Source: Lanius collurio
Taxonomy: Eukaryota > Chordata > Aves > Passeriformes > Laniidae
Direction of reading: 5' to 3'
DNA: 64,000 nt
NCBI GenBank assembly: GCA_020086605.1
Contig: JACBWW010000003.1
Location: 57,769,847-57,833,846 of the forward strand
This document shows, piece by piece, positions 1 to 12,100 of the stretch. Within the stretch, counting starts at the first letter, position 1; each line of letters opens with the position of its first letter. The notes under the pieces were generated by a model. It was not told the DNA's origin, did no database searches, and saw only the letters and a list, made by a program, of their open reading frames with translations. The translations under genes and the position numbers were made by a program.

Positions 1-1298
1 TTAAACCCAAGTGCTATAGCTTCCTTCATATCTTTTTACCTTGATTCTGATTAACACAGATCACAGGGAAAAAAAATTCCTGCAAATTTCGTGATGAGGA
101 AGCTAAAAACAATTTGGTTTTAAATGTTTTCATTATTTTTTAAATCTGTAAGTACATGAAGCTAAATCCACTGGCCATTTTACCCTGTGTTCCATAGACC
201 CCAGTCACAGAGAGGACTCTGTCACAGTGAGCCGGTATCTGTGTAGGAGAGAAATTTGCAGTACTGCACTAATGGTCTTTGGATTGTTTCTTTATGGAAA
301 AGCCTGCTAGCATTTCCTGATTAAGCTGGCTCTTAAAAGATACTTAAGGCTAGACAATGAGCTCATTGTCACTCTGCCTACTTACACCATGATTTCTGAA
401 ATTATTTTCAAGTCTCTTGCCCAGGGTTAGTATTAATATTTACTCCATCCCATACATAATGAAAATAACTTGGTAAAGTAATGCTATACACATGTTGATT
501 TAGATCTGGTTTCTGGAGTTAAATCTTTGTTTCTGACTAAAAGGTAGTTCAGCCAAAGAATACACACAAGATATACCCACAAATAGATTTTCTTTTTGTT
601 CATATAATAAATAAACCCTCTCTTTTTTTTAAAGGAAGTTGAGGAGCAGAGAATCTTTTATTTCCTATTTTCTAGCTTCTCAAGGGCAAAATAATAGAAA
701 AATGTATTCAGGTCAGATGTGAAAATCTTATTAGGAACATCTGTGCTAATCTATGTTTACAAAAAATGTAAATAAATTATACAAGGAGGGAATATTAGAA
801 AAGACAGTTCTTAGTTTTCTCACTCTTCAAGCTATTACATAAATAAGACTTGATTCTCCAAATCTGGAGTCATATGAGCGTTGTCTTTGAAGCTGATGCA
901 TTCATTGAATTAACATGAATAAATTGCTACTCACATGACTTAGAACTTGGATGACTGAAGCTCTGATATAAATATTTTTCTCCCTTGCACATCAGATTGA
1001 ATAAATCAGCAAAAGAGGTTTTTTTCAATTTTTTTAAGACTAAGAAATAAATTCAAAACTGTTTTCTGTTCCTGGCCTTGAATTCGGCCTCATCCCTAAA
1101 TCTGCTCCTTCTCCAAAGAGTACCAGCAGTTCAGAGAGGTCATCTACCTCACTGGAATCAGGGAACAGAACATTTTGACTCTCTCCACTTGATTTCAACC
1201 ATCCTATGTATTTAATGACATACAAAAGCCAGGAGAGTGAAATCAAATCCACCCTAACAGAAAATCCTTTTGTGCCAAAATTTTTATCTAACCCTTAC
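1..1298. other. AT-rich unique sequence, no gene seen
   Basis: There is no open frame beyond chance length and no recognisable repeat. It lies directly downstream, in minus-strand sense, of the exon-like sequence ending at 1299, so it would be intron if that exon is real. Confidence 0.6.
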
Positions 1299-1348
1299 CT
1301 GGGTGGCCATTTTGTAAGGGTGATTAATCTCTCCTAGCGGAAATTAAT
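1299..1348 (-). other. Possible short 5' exon carrying a start codon
   Basis: On the minus strand a pyrimidine-rich run (ccttttttgcctttgatcgcag) precedes a 50-nt segment that ends CCACCCAG and is followed by the good donor gtaagg. All three frames have stops in the first half, so it could not be an internal coding exon. Near its 3' end, however, is an ATG in a strong context (A at -3, G at +4) that opens Met-Ala-Thr-Gln and runs to the splice site with no partial codon. This is the layout of a 5' exon that is mostly untranslated. No downstream coding exon is available on the minus strand, because that would lie left of the window. The segment overlaps an imperfect palindrome and contains CpGs, so a regulatory element is an equal alternative. 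No gene is recognised. Confidence 0.25.
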
Positions 1349-4300
1349 CTGCGATCAAAGGCAAAAAAGGATGGGTTTTTTCTCTCCACCAAGTGTGGGA
1401 TCATTATTCTGCACTGACCTTTACTATCCAACAATTTGATGGCAAAATACATAACCTAGGAAAAAGTGTCCCTACCCTAAAATTGTTCTTTGGACAATTT
1501 TACCAGCCTTGACTCAAGCAGAGAAAACGTCATCAAATAACCTCTAAGAACTCACAGAATAACATGAAGTAACCTTACAATTCAGAAAACTTGGCTTATG
1601 TAAACTGAAAAAAACACAGAGATGTATCTGCTGTGATTCCACAAATGCAATGAGTATGATTGCCTTCAACCTGGGTTACTTCTGGGATGGATGGCCACAG
1701 GGCCTTGATAAGTGTCTATATAGACCTGCTGGTGATGAAAGGCACCAAAATGGTGTTTTCAACATTTTCCTGGGAACAGAAGTTCAATAAAGAAAGATAG
1801 AGCCATCAGAGGAAAAATATTAATTATCTGTAAATGCCAAAAATCAAACAGTAACACCCTTACATTGCATTCCGTGGTGGACTCTCCTAGCATTTTGAAG
1901 CTTTTTACATCTCGAGCAATTTTTTAGACATAATAAGCCATGACCTATGTTAAAATTTTGTGAAATTCATATACTAAATGGATTTCTTTTTCATTTGCCC
2001 TCTTTCAGATTATGCTGCTTGACCTCTGTTGATTTTTATTTTAAGAATATTCAGCCATATGATCATAGGTTAATATTTCATTTTGCACACTCAAGAAAGG
2101 AGATGCCGTACTGAAACAGACCAATTTATACCTGGTGCTTATGGGGCATTTGAAAAGTTAGCACTATAAACAATGAGGGTAATGTAATACCCTATTAGTA
2201 ATTCAATTTACCATCATTCAAAACAATGTAGAATAATCCCTACGTTATCCAAATTCTTTTTACTCTTCAGCAGCTGTGAAGTTGTAGAAAGTTGAGAAAA
2301 GTACATACTTACTTTCATTCAAGCACTGTCCTTTAACATTATTCCTGTTGACTTCTTAGGTCTGTTCACAAGGGTACCTGTTCAGGTAACTGAAATGAGC
2401 AGGTCTCACCTGACTTTCAACATCCACTTTCAGAGGAGTGTTAGACATAACCTGCTGGTGATGGAGGTGCCAGTGCTGACTTTTAGTACCATTCAGAGAT
2501 GTACAATGTGTGTGTCTAATATATGCATACATTTAGCATTTAATTAAAGGGTCTGAGTTAATTATTAAGGTTTATTCTGACAGAAACATCTTCCTTCTCT
2601 GTGTACAGACAAAGAAGATGGGGAAAGTATCATTAATCTTACCCAAGGATAAGAATCTACTATACTGTAATGAATTACCCAGGAGTAGCATTTTCTCTGA
2701 TCAGATTGAATCTCTCAAGGTGAAAGATTTGTGGAAAAGTCTGTGTTTATACTACACCAAAGAGCAGGTTATTTGGATGGGATTGGAGATAAAGATATTG
2801 AACATCTTCCATGTGCTGAGCAGATTGTTGCCAGCTGTGCTGTAATTTCACTGGATAGTTATCCAGGTTTGGATGGTTTATCTTGGGTTTGATTTTGCAG
2901 CTGGCATTTACTATTTCCCTTCTCCAAATCAAGCTGTCAAATATTCCCAAAGTACAACTCTGAAGTTAGTTTTGACTTCCACCAACCCTCAGATCTTGTG
3001 TTTTCAGCTGTGGATATTATTGGTGTCTATTTCTGAGAGAAAAGCATGAATCTGAAGCTCCTCATCTCTTGGCTTTTGCTGTATATTATGATATGACCAG
3101 CTCTTATTTTGGAGCTTACCTACATTGCAACTACCAAGTATTTTTTTTTTTCTTATTCTTACATCATCACTGCAGTTTCCACCTACACTTGTGTAGTGCA
3201 GAAGCAATCAATTGAACTGTGCTTAACTCAGAAGAGTACTTAGCCTTGAGGTTTGTGGTGCTTTGCAATCTCTGTTCATTCACAGTTTGGATACTTATTC
3301 CATGTGTATCCTTTGCAGTGAAGCATTTAGCTTGTGTTGCTCTCGTAAATAAGCTATGGTCACTAGAATCTTGGTAGTCACGACTTTAAAATCAATTTTA
3401 TTTACTGGCAAGTAATGATCAGTTCTTATTTATGAAGCTCAATTAAGGATTGTTGAGCCTTCTCAGAATATAAAAGGAACTATAATCATCTACAGCCCCA
3501 CTCTGGACCTTCCAGCCAAGAAAGCTTCAAGTGATGTGATTTGCCTGCACAATTCGTTGGACACGTTTCCACGTCTCCAAGGAACAAATAATCTTGACAG
3601 AGTGGAAACTTAAAGGATACTCCATATACAGAAAAGAGAAATCCTGCCTTGCCAGCTTCATCTCAGCTGTAAACCTTTTCAGTAGACTGGCTTTGTGGTA
3701 AGTGGAGAGCACAGGGTCTGCTCTGTATGTAGGGCCAAGACTCACTGTTGTTAATCCTCCTGCTGCCAGTGTGGAGGGACTCAGTCTCATTCCCTCCCTG
3801 GGCTGAAGCCAGGAACTTGCACCCTGAGGAGCTGAGAGGTGTTTTAGCCCCATGTTCTCACTTCTTTCTTTAAATAATTTTTTTAAGAAGTGATTTGTGC
3901 TTAGAAGCTTTAAAACTTCCAGTAACATAAGAAAAAAAGAAGTCCTTTTTAACTAGTCTAGTACTTTGTCAAGTGAATAAGCAAGAGGAAGAAAAAGCTC
4001 TTCATCCCACATGGAGGCAGATTTCACTTCCCCAGGGAGCACTTTAGGGAGCAGATGACTCCAGGACTTTTGTTCTGGACACCTACAAGCAACAGAACAA
4101 GAACTGCTCTTGGATCCCAGGTCTGAAGGAAAAAAATCATCATCAGCTGCACGATCAAGTCTTCCTTAAGTCCCCTGGTAAAAGTCTGATATAAATCAAG
4201 TGTGTTAACATGGCAGGGAGCCCAAGACTTCTGGGAAGCACACTCAAACAGCTGTTGTGCCAGAGAACTCAGCAACACTTTGAGAATGGGGAGTGAGCAG

Positions 4301-5937
4301 GCTATAATTAGGATGTTGAACTACCCATGGTTGTTTGCTCAGGAATCCTTTGGAAACCTCAGTAAGAAGATGCTCACAGTGTATTTTCCATTCAGGGGCA
4401 GAGCACTGCCACAGATCTCCTTTGGGTGTGAGCTAATGATTACTTTATCATCTCACCCTTTGTTTTAGTTGTCTTGCCACACTTTGCCCTTTCCAGCTTG
4501 TCTCCTTTTGCTATTTACACAGATTTTAGGTAATTTTCCTAAAGACAGAGATACTCAGAAGAAAACTTCTATTCATGTACTGCATCATTCCAAACACAGC
4601 CACCAGCAGGACTTTAAACTCTTCTGACATGTTTCCTGCATGTGTTTTGTGTCAATATGTTATTCTAATACACTCCTGTTATTTTTTTTTCTGTTATAGG
4701 GTGGATGTAGTTTCTATTAACAAAATCTCAGAGGAAAGACTTAGCAAGCAAACATTACCATAATCTTTTAGTCAGGTGGATCTTTTTCTCCAAGTAATAC
4801 CCTCTTCCCAAACAACAGAAAATCTGCAAAAGAAGGGGCACTCATCACTAGTCAGGTAATTTCAGCCATAGATCTAATAATCTACTGCACTATTTCTTCC
4901 ATTATATTTGAATGGATTTTTATAAAATATAAGGGCACAGCTCTGCTCCATAGATTTTCAAGGAAAGCTTTCTGTCAAACAGGACTGGCAGTGCTGAGCA
5001 GCACAATCCCCCTGTCCCCACGACACATCAGGAGACAGAGACACCAGTCTGAGAATAGGTATGAGAGTGTCTGAGGCAGTAGTACCTACATAGTGTGTGA
5101 AATTTGGGCTGCACCTCCCAGGCTCAGTCCCCTCAGCCATGACAGGTCCTTGTAGGGGCAATGGGAAGAGCTGGTGTCATCTTGACAGGTCTAAACCTCA
5201 GCCCTACAACAGCGAAATGCAGCTTCACTGGAAAGCTTTGTGCCAGATTCAGGCAGAAGTTCACTCTGGAGAATCAGGGTGTGAATTCACAGAGCACTGG
5301 CTGTGCTTTGGTGTGGGTGGGCACCAACACACAGCTTTGCAGGACGCTCTGTAAAATATTCATGACTAGCCACTATCTTCTGCAGAGGGAAGGATGCCTC
5401 AAAGGCATGTTCAAAGAACCAAAGGAAGGTTCTTGCTTTAAATATTTTTCTATGGGAAGCTTGCTTTTTCCTTTGAATACAGAGAAATCCTAGAGGCAAA
5501 GATGCAGTAAAGTATTTTAGGGCAGTACTTGCAAGATAGTATCATCCCCTTGTCATATCTGCCATTAATTCAATCAGGGTTACTTGCAATATGTTCCTGA
5601 CCAGATTCTAACCATTATATTTTGCACTGTTTTGATGGCTCAGTAAGATTTGAGTCGTCATTACAAATATCTTTAAGCCAGCAACAGACAGCATGTCTGG
5701 CTGTTTGTACCAGCACAATTTCAGCGTGTGACCTTTACCTGCTGCTCCCAAGGATATGGTGAGTTTGTATCCATTTCAAAGAACAGATAATTATTAGATG
5801 GTTTTCTAGGAGTAATTCTGCAATAAAGCCTTTGGTTTTACAGTCTCAGGGCATGACTGAGGAGATTAGAAAGTAGTAATTCACACTCTTGATACCTGAG
5901 ATTGATCTTGAAAGGAGCAGCTGTTCTCTCCTCCCTT
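1349..5937. other. Unique AT-rich sequence, no gene seen
   Basis: The longest frame is 133 codons at 3527-3928 (minus), with no recognisable motif. A strong acceptor-like site (tttttttctgttatag, ending 4699) is followed by a short open stretch that stops after about 20 codons and by a gtaatt donor-like site at 4856. An untranslated exon there cannot be excluded but is not supported. Confidence 0.55.
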
Positions 5938-5951
5938 CCCCCCCCCCCCCC
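5938..5951. repeat. Poly-C run (14 C)
   Basis: Fourteen consecutive cytosines in an AT-rich setting, directly after a pyrimidine-rich stretch. The reverse strand reads as a G14 run. The length may be uncertain in the assembly because such runs sequence poorly. Confidence 0.9.
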
Positions 5952-8900
5952 AATTAGACACTTTGCATGTATATCACACCATTATTTACCCTCAACAGTG
6001 CTATCTTCACATGTACTCTGAAAAAATCATCAATGTTTCAGCTAGAACTACAGTGAAAAATTAAATACACACAAACAAGGCATTTATCAAGTCCATCTTT
6101 CATAACATCAAATCAAAACCCACAATGCACAATTCATAAAATCTCAGCACTTGAAAAGAGTGATGAAATTTGCTAATCCATCACTTTGACTATGTGAGAT
6201 TATTTCTGCCAGTGTGTAGTGCTCTGATACTGTCTAGATTTACAGAATTAAATGATCAGCTGTGCAGAACTGAGACCATTTTGTGCTTGTGTTTGTCTAT
6301 ATGTGTCAAAAGCATGATGATTTCTGGTGTTTATCCCATGTGTTTTCTCAGTGAATACAATTTCTTTGAATGACAAGAACATGATAAGGTGACAGTTTTG
6401 GATAAACAAAAAGATTTAGATGTTCCGGTTTCTTATTTTATGTTTCACTGCAAATACTTTGAATGTTCAGGTTTCTTGACTTGTGTCCTGGAGTCAAGGA
6501 GTCAGAATGTGAGTTTACTGCATCCATCTGCCATGAAAGGACAGCATCTGTTTACATTTAAAAACCTGCACTACCAACTGTTAGGGGAGATTCATCACCA
6601 GCATTTACAGCCTTACAGTAGGATAATGAGGCTCATTGATTTTGAGAAGTTAAGTTGTCATGAAATGGCTTAAAATTATTTTTGAACACTGATGCAAGAG
6701 GTAAGTACCAAGTCATCCTTGTTCAAGTTATTAGCATGTTAAAAGTATTTATTAGATATTAATTTTAATAAACTCTTTTACACTTCTGAGCCTTTCAATT
6801 TCTTTTTCTATGTACAAATTTGTACTTGTTGATCATAGTGGCAAGAATTCTAAGAGAAAAGAATAAAATTCAATGTTTATGTGACAATAAAAATTATTCA
6901 TAGTTCTACTAAGATGAAAAGCATCTTTCAAAAGTTATTCAACTACTAAATACTGTTCCTGCTTTGGACTGGTGTCATGATTGAGCATGATTTGCTAATT
7001 ACATATGATGCATCTACTTATATTTTTTCCAAAATTCCTGGGTTTAATATTCTTGGGCACTGGACAAGACACAGTTCCAAGCTGACAGTGAAGATGGCAA
7101 TTCTTGCATCTCTTACATGCTGTGCCAAATGCCTGAGGCTGACCAAACTGGCAAACTGAGATACCCCAGTCTGCCAGGTGTGGTTTTAATGGCAATCCTT
7201 GAGGAACAAAAGTCCAGTGAAAGAAAACAACACACTAGTGTCAGTGTAGTTCCAAGGACTGGCCAGAAACAAGTAATCTGAAATGCAGTTTTGTTCATGT
7301 TGTCATAAAGTTTAAGAGCAAGTCAAAAGAGCTAAGGCAGCAGATTTCATTAATACTAACTAGCTAGAAGAAATAAAAATAGAGACCACATGAACTGCTT
7401 AAAATACGAATCATTTTTGTGCATAACTATGAGAGAGAACTCAGGCTTTGTCCACTCTGAAAAACCTTTTCTTGGAGTTGAGAAAAGTTGCTTCTCATCT
7501 ATGGTAGAGAAGGTTTGTGGGGTATTTTCATAACTGAAAGGAAAGATGAGAAAGTGAAAGCATGTATTTTCTGTTATTGTGCTAGATTTCTGCTTTTCTT
7601 CTGAACAGTTTTCCAGTCTAATCTCCAAATACTTTAGCTTTTTACTTGGCTGAAAAACACCGATCAGCTTGTCCACTATTAAAGTGTGTAAGTGTAAAGC
7701 AAATACATCAAACTAAAATTGAGGTATTCACACATGTAACAGTTCCAGTGCCAAAGCTGAGTGGGCTTTGTGATCTGATTCAAAACCCACGTGATGCAGG
7801 TCGTTAGTGAGGAAGAGCCTTTCTGTCTCTGCAGAAGTCCTGTAAGAGGATCACGAACATCCTCTGCTCCTTGGCTAAAAGCTTAGAGAGCAAAAATGCA
7901 AGCGATGGAGCCATCCCAGAGCTTGCTTCCCTGCTGAACTCACATGTACAACACAGAAAAGGAGGCCAAGGAGAAGTAGAAAAACTCTGACAACCTCTTC
8001 TTGACTGAGAATGGGGGTTGCCTACTCAGAATACCAAATACTCAGAGTCCAGCCAGCAGTTCTACTGCCCTGCAATGAAGCACCCCAGGCATAGCCTCAA
8101 GTTAACTTTTCTGAACCCAAGCAGGTTGTGAGTTTTGCTAGTCTCCACAGGAATTTACATTTTCTCTACTATTCAGTGTATGAGAGGAAGAAGAGGCAAT
8201 CCCTGGAAGATAATTGCATACATTAGCTTTTTGGTGTATAACCCACCAGTTTTTCCATCCTGCTCAGAAACCACTGTGAAAGGTCAGAGCCTGATAGAAA
8301 CTGTGATGTTGGGAGCAAAAATGCTTCCTCAGTGGGTCTGGCTTATAGTTATGAGAATTATATCAATGAGAAATTATTATATTAATGAGAAATAAACTAC
8401 CTTCTTGGATCCAAAACCCAGAGATGCAGTTGTCTCTCCTAAACTCCAGGCATGGATATCAGTGCCTTACAGTTATTTAAATCAGTGTAGGAGGGCTGCC
8501 ACCCTCAGAACCACACAGCCTTTGGCATTGCTGCACATCTGGGTAGTTAGCATGGCCAAGGACAAGTTCAGAGGCATGCTCTGAAGTTAACAAATACATC
8601 TCCGGATTGCAAATCTTTATTACTTTTTAAGTGAGCCAATATACTGTAATGTAAAATGGCATTATCGCTAATGAAATAAGATAATTACACTAATGGCATG
8701 ACCAGTGATGGTAAGTTCACATTGTACAAGTTGTAATGAGGCCTCTGGATCAATAAGTAGCTCTTTGGCTGGTCACATCAGATGCGCAGGGCACAACATT
8801 TGTGAGAAAAGCCTTTTGGGAATGCAGATGGTTAACTCTAAAGATACTGGAACAATTCTTTTTAAAAGTCCAGGTTTTACTCTAGTTGCACTAATCTGTC

Positions 8901-9089
8901 TTAATTCATGTTTCACTAAATGAAGTGATACAATTCTATGTTTGAAAACCCAATGAGTAAAATGGTGTCAATTTTCTCATTTCTTGTAAATTCTGACTGG
9001 AATATGCATTGTTGTTATTCTTTGGAATAGTTAAATGCTATTCTTTCATTTAGGATGAAAAATTCACTAATTTTATTGGTAAAGTCTTC
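5952..9089. other. Unique AT-rich sequence, no gene seen
   Basis: Only short open frames (up to about 106 codons at 7356-7676, minus) with no recognisable family. No interspersed repeat was recognised. Confidence 0.55.
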
Positions 9090-9136
9090 TTTAGAAGATA
9101 GAAACTTTAGAAGATAGAAACTTTAGAAGATAGAAA
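9090..9136. repeat. Three tandem copies of a 16-bp unit
   Basis: The unit tttagaagatagaaac occurs at 9090-9105 and 9106-9121, with a third copy from 9122 that loses only its last base. The copies are identical, which points to a recent local duplication by slippage. The surrounding sequence is unique. Confidence 0.9.
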
Positions 9137-12100
9137 TGGTGAAATATTTTTCAATGCTTTTCTGTTTTCTTTCTGGAAAAAAAAATCCCTTGCAAAATTA
9201 TTTGGAGAAAAATATATTTCTCTGAAACATCCAGTTTAGTAAACAAAGCATTTCTCTGTGCCTCTTTCACTGTCACTGCTGCTGGGAAAGAACATAAGGA
9301 CAAAGATATTGAAATCTTTTTCCTGTCTTTTTCCCTTGGTGGTAATATTTTTATTTTTTTCTCCTAGAGGAAAAATTCTGTACAGTCCATAAAATTATGC
9401 TCTCCTCCTTCAGGAGCCAGGCAAGAAAGAAATAAGTATCAAAAGCAACTGGTTGGAAAGCAGCTTTGCAGCTGTGCCCTGTCCTCCAGCAGAACACCAC
9501 AGTGCACACACTGTGCCCAGCTCTACACGACCCCCTGGCAGCAGCACAGAGGGGCTTGTCCTCCTGGGAATTTCCCTGGCTGTGCTTGGTGAGGGGATGA
9601 ATGCCTAAGGAATCAGAATTAGAGGGAGAAAATGGATGTGGCTGAAAGCAAAACCATCTGAGCATAGGAGTTGTCCCGACAGATCAAGATGACCCAACTT
9701 CAATCAGCCAAAGAAGTCTCCAGGCTGCTTTAGCTGCGATCCTGGATGGTCTTGGGATGTTGCTATGGATGGAAGCAACATCAAGCCCCATGGCAAGTTA
9801 CTCATGGCACTTGAGGGCATTCACAGGACTTAGTAAGACTCCACTTCTATTGCCAAACAGCAACAACAGCAAAAATAAGTACAGGGTATGACTTGAAATA
9901 TCTCAGCAAGGATTTTTGTTTCTGTAGTGTGTGATTGTGAAGAACTTCAGTTCTTCAAAATATACTTTCCACAATGCATAAAAATTTACAGCCTTCTGCC
10001 TGAAGAAGGTTTTAATAAAAATTATGCTCCGGGCATTGTGTTTGGCCTTTGTGGAATGAATAAAAGGCAGGAGAAAATGATAAATTACAAATTTATTTAA
10101 TAATGAACAACACTAAAATATGTTCAAGTAGTGTTTTGGTTGATTTTCAATCCTTTATTTGCCATTATTGAACTGGGTTGGAAGATGATTGCTTAATTAC
10201 TGTCCCACTGGGCCCATCTCGGAAATGAGATGTGTATCTCAAAAGCTTATCCCTCAGAGTTATGTTTTAAATAAGTTCCATGTCAGCTAGGAGATTTAGA
10301 TGTATAACTGATGCTGAGCAAGAGCTTACAAAATGAATCTGGTGATAAATGGGAATTTCCAGTTTTCTGAAGAAATTGCATGATAATGAGATGTATTTTT
10401 ATCCAGTTTCAACTGTTTTGGTCACATATAATCAGATGCTTTAATTGCAAAATATTTTGAATCTGGAATTTTATTCAAGTTTAATGTTATCAGTATTCCT
10501 TTATTATAACATAACTACAGGAAATTTCTATTTAGTGATAATTGTTCAAACTGGAAAAAAAATTGTTCCCATGTCCCTTTTGTTTATTTGCTGTGTGTGG
10601 AGTTTCCTAAAGTTTAATAAAAAGGAGTTAGTTTGGTCTAGGACAAGTATTAAAACATAAGTAGCAATTCTCTAGTGATTCTGAAATAAAGTTTAAAAAT
10701 TGTAATCTGTCATTACAATAAGAGGTTGTAATTAAGTGACATAAAATGAAAAACGTTCCAAGCTGAAATTAAGAATGTCAAAAAACACTTTAAAACTCTT
10801 CCCAAATGTAAACAAACCCTGTAAGGTTTTATTTTGGACTTTAATTTACAAGTTTTTCCAGAGTATTTTTCACAGAGATTGAAATGATTTGGAAAGAATT
10901 TCAGTTTCAAGAAAAACTGGTTTTTAATGCAGAAGATTTTAGTCCTGCTGCTGTTAGGAGACATTACCAAACCATAGCAATTCCTGTAGCATGAGATGCA
11001 CAGCCAATCTCACACCTGACTGGGTTCTGCCCCTCTTTGGAGTAGGGACATAATGCAGAGTTATGAGATAGGAACTTTTCTTCTGAAGTCTGTGGCTTGA
11101 AGGCTCTCAAACACAGAGACCACAGCTTTGCATTTCATAGCAGTTTGGGTCCCTTTTCTTCTATGAAATTCAAGTTGAATTTTTAAGCAATTAATGAATT
11201 TACCATCCAGAGTCAAGTTTGTCATCCACGTTTATTAGCCAGATTTTTCATCAAGAATATAATCAAAAAGACATTCAGCAATTGACCTATATTTGCTGTA
11301 TAAAATAATAAAAAGGATTCTGTCTCAAATGGAAAACTCAAAATTTAATCTTTTAAGTTCTTTGTTCTTAATTGCCTCTGTTAAAAGTCAAACAAAATAA
11401 TGTCAATAGCAATTCCATTATATACAATCCAAATCTATGAATCTGAGGTGGTAGAATTTTTTCTTTCAAAATTGAGTTTAAGGAACTTTAAACATACCTA
11501 CAATTTCAATTATAACCTCTCCCTACAGTGGAAGAATAATTCAGAAAATAGAAATGTGAGCCTCTGTAATTCTAGGTAATTTCTGATTTGAGAAGAAATC
11601 TGCTCAGGTCTCAAGTGGGGAAAACAAAGTAAGCCTTGATTGAAGGGAACTAAGCTAATCACATCTTATAGTTATTGAGGACAATTAAAACATCATTTAT
11701 AAAATAATGATTGTTTAAATTATCTTATTGAATCCATTTGCCAATCCCTAATAATTTTTTTATTGCTGATTAGAGGAAATAGCCTTGCTATTGGCATCAG
11801 CTTGTCTATGCAATAGATTTTTAGCAGGAAGCAGTTAAAAATCTGTATCAACCAGCCTTGCTTTGCTTTCTTCCTAATTTATTTTCTAAAAAAAGAAAAA
11901 CAAAAACACCAACTAAAATCTTTTCAGGTTCATACTCTGTGAAATAATTTTTCAAATCCTGATGTTAAATAATTTTGAAGGTGTGTGTTTTTTTGGGTTT
12001 TTTTTTTTTTTTTGTTGTTGAATATTGCAAAGTAAACAGATTAGTATTTATGACAATTCAGATCATGAAGCTGAGAATATATCTTTTTGTGAAATACACG

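Noticed and set aside
3527..3928. 133-codon minus-strand frame
   Set aside because: No motif, no splice context and no family resemblance.
4731..4832. Minus-strand exon-like pattern with a ccccttcttttgcag acceptor
   Set aside because: The donor near gattatg|gtaatg is weak, and nothing supports transcription on this strand.
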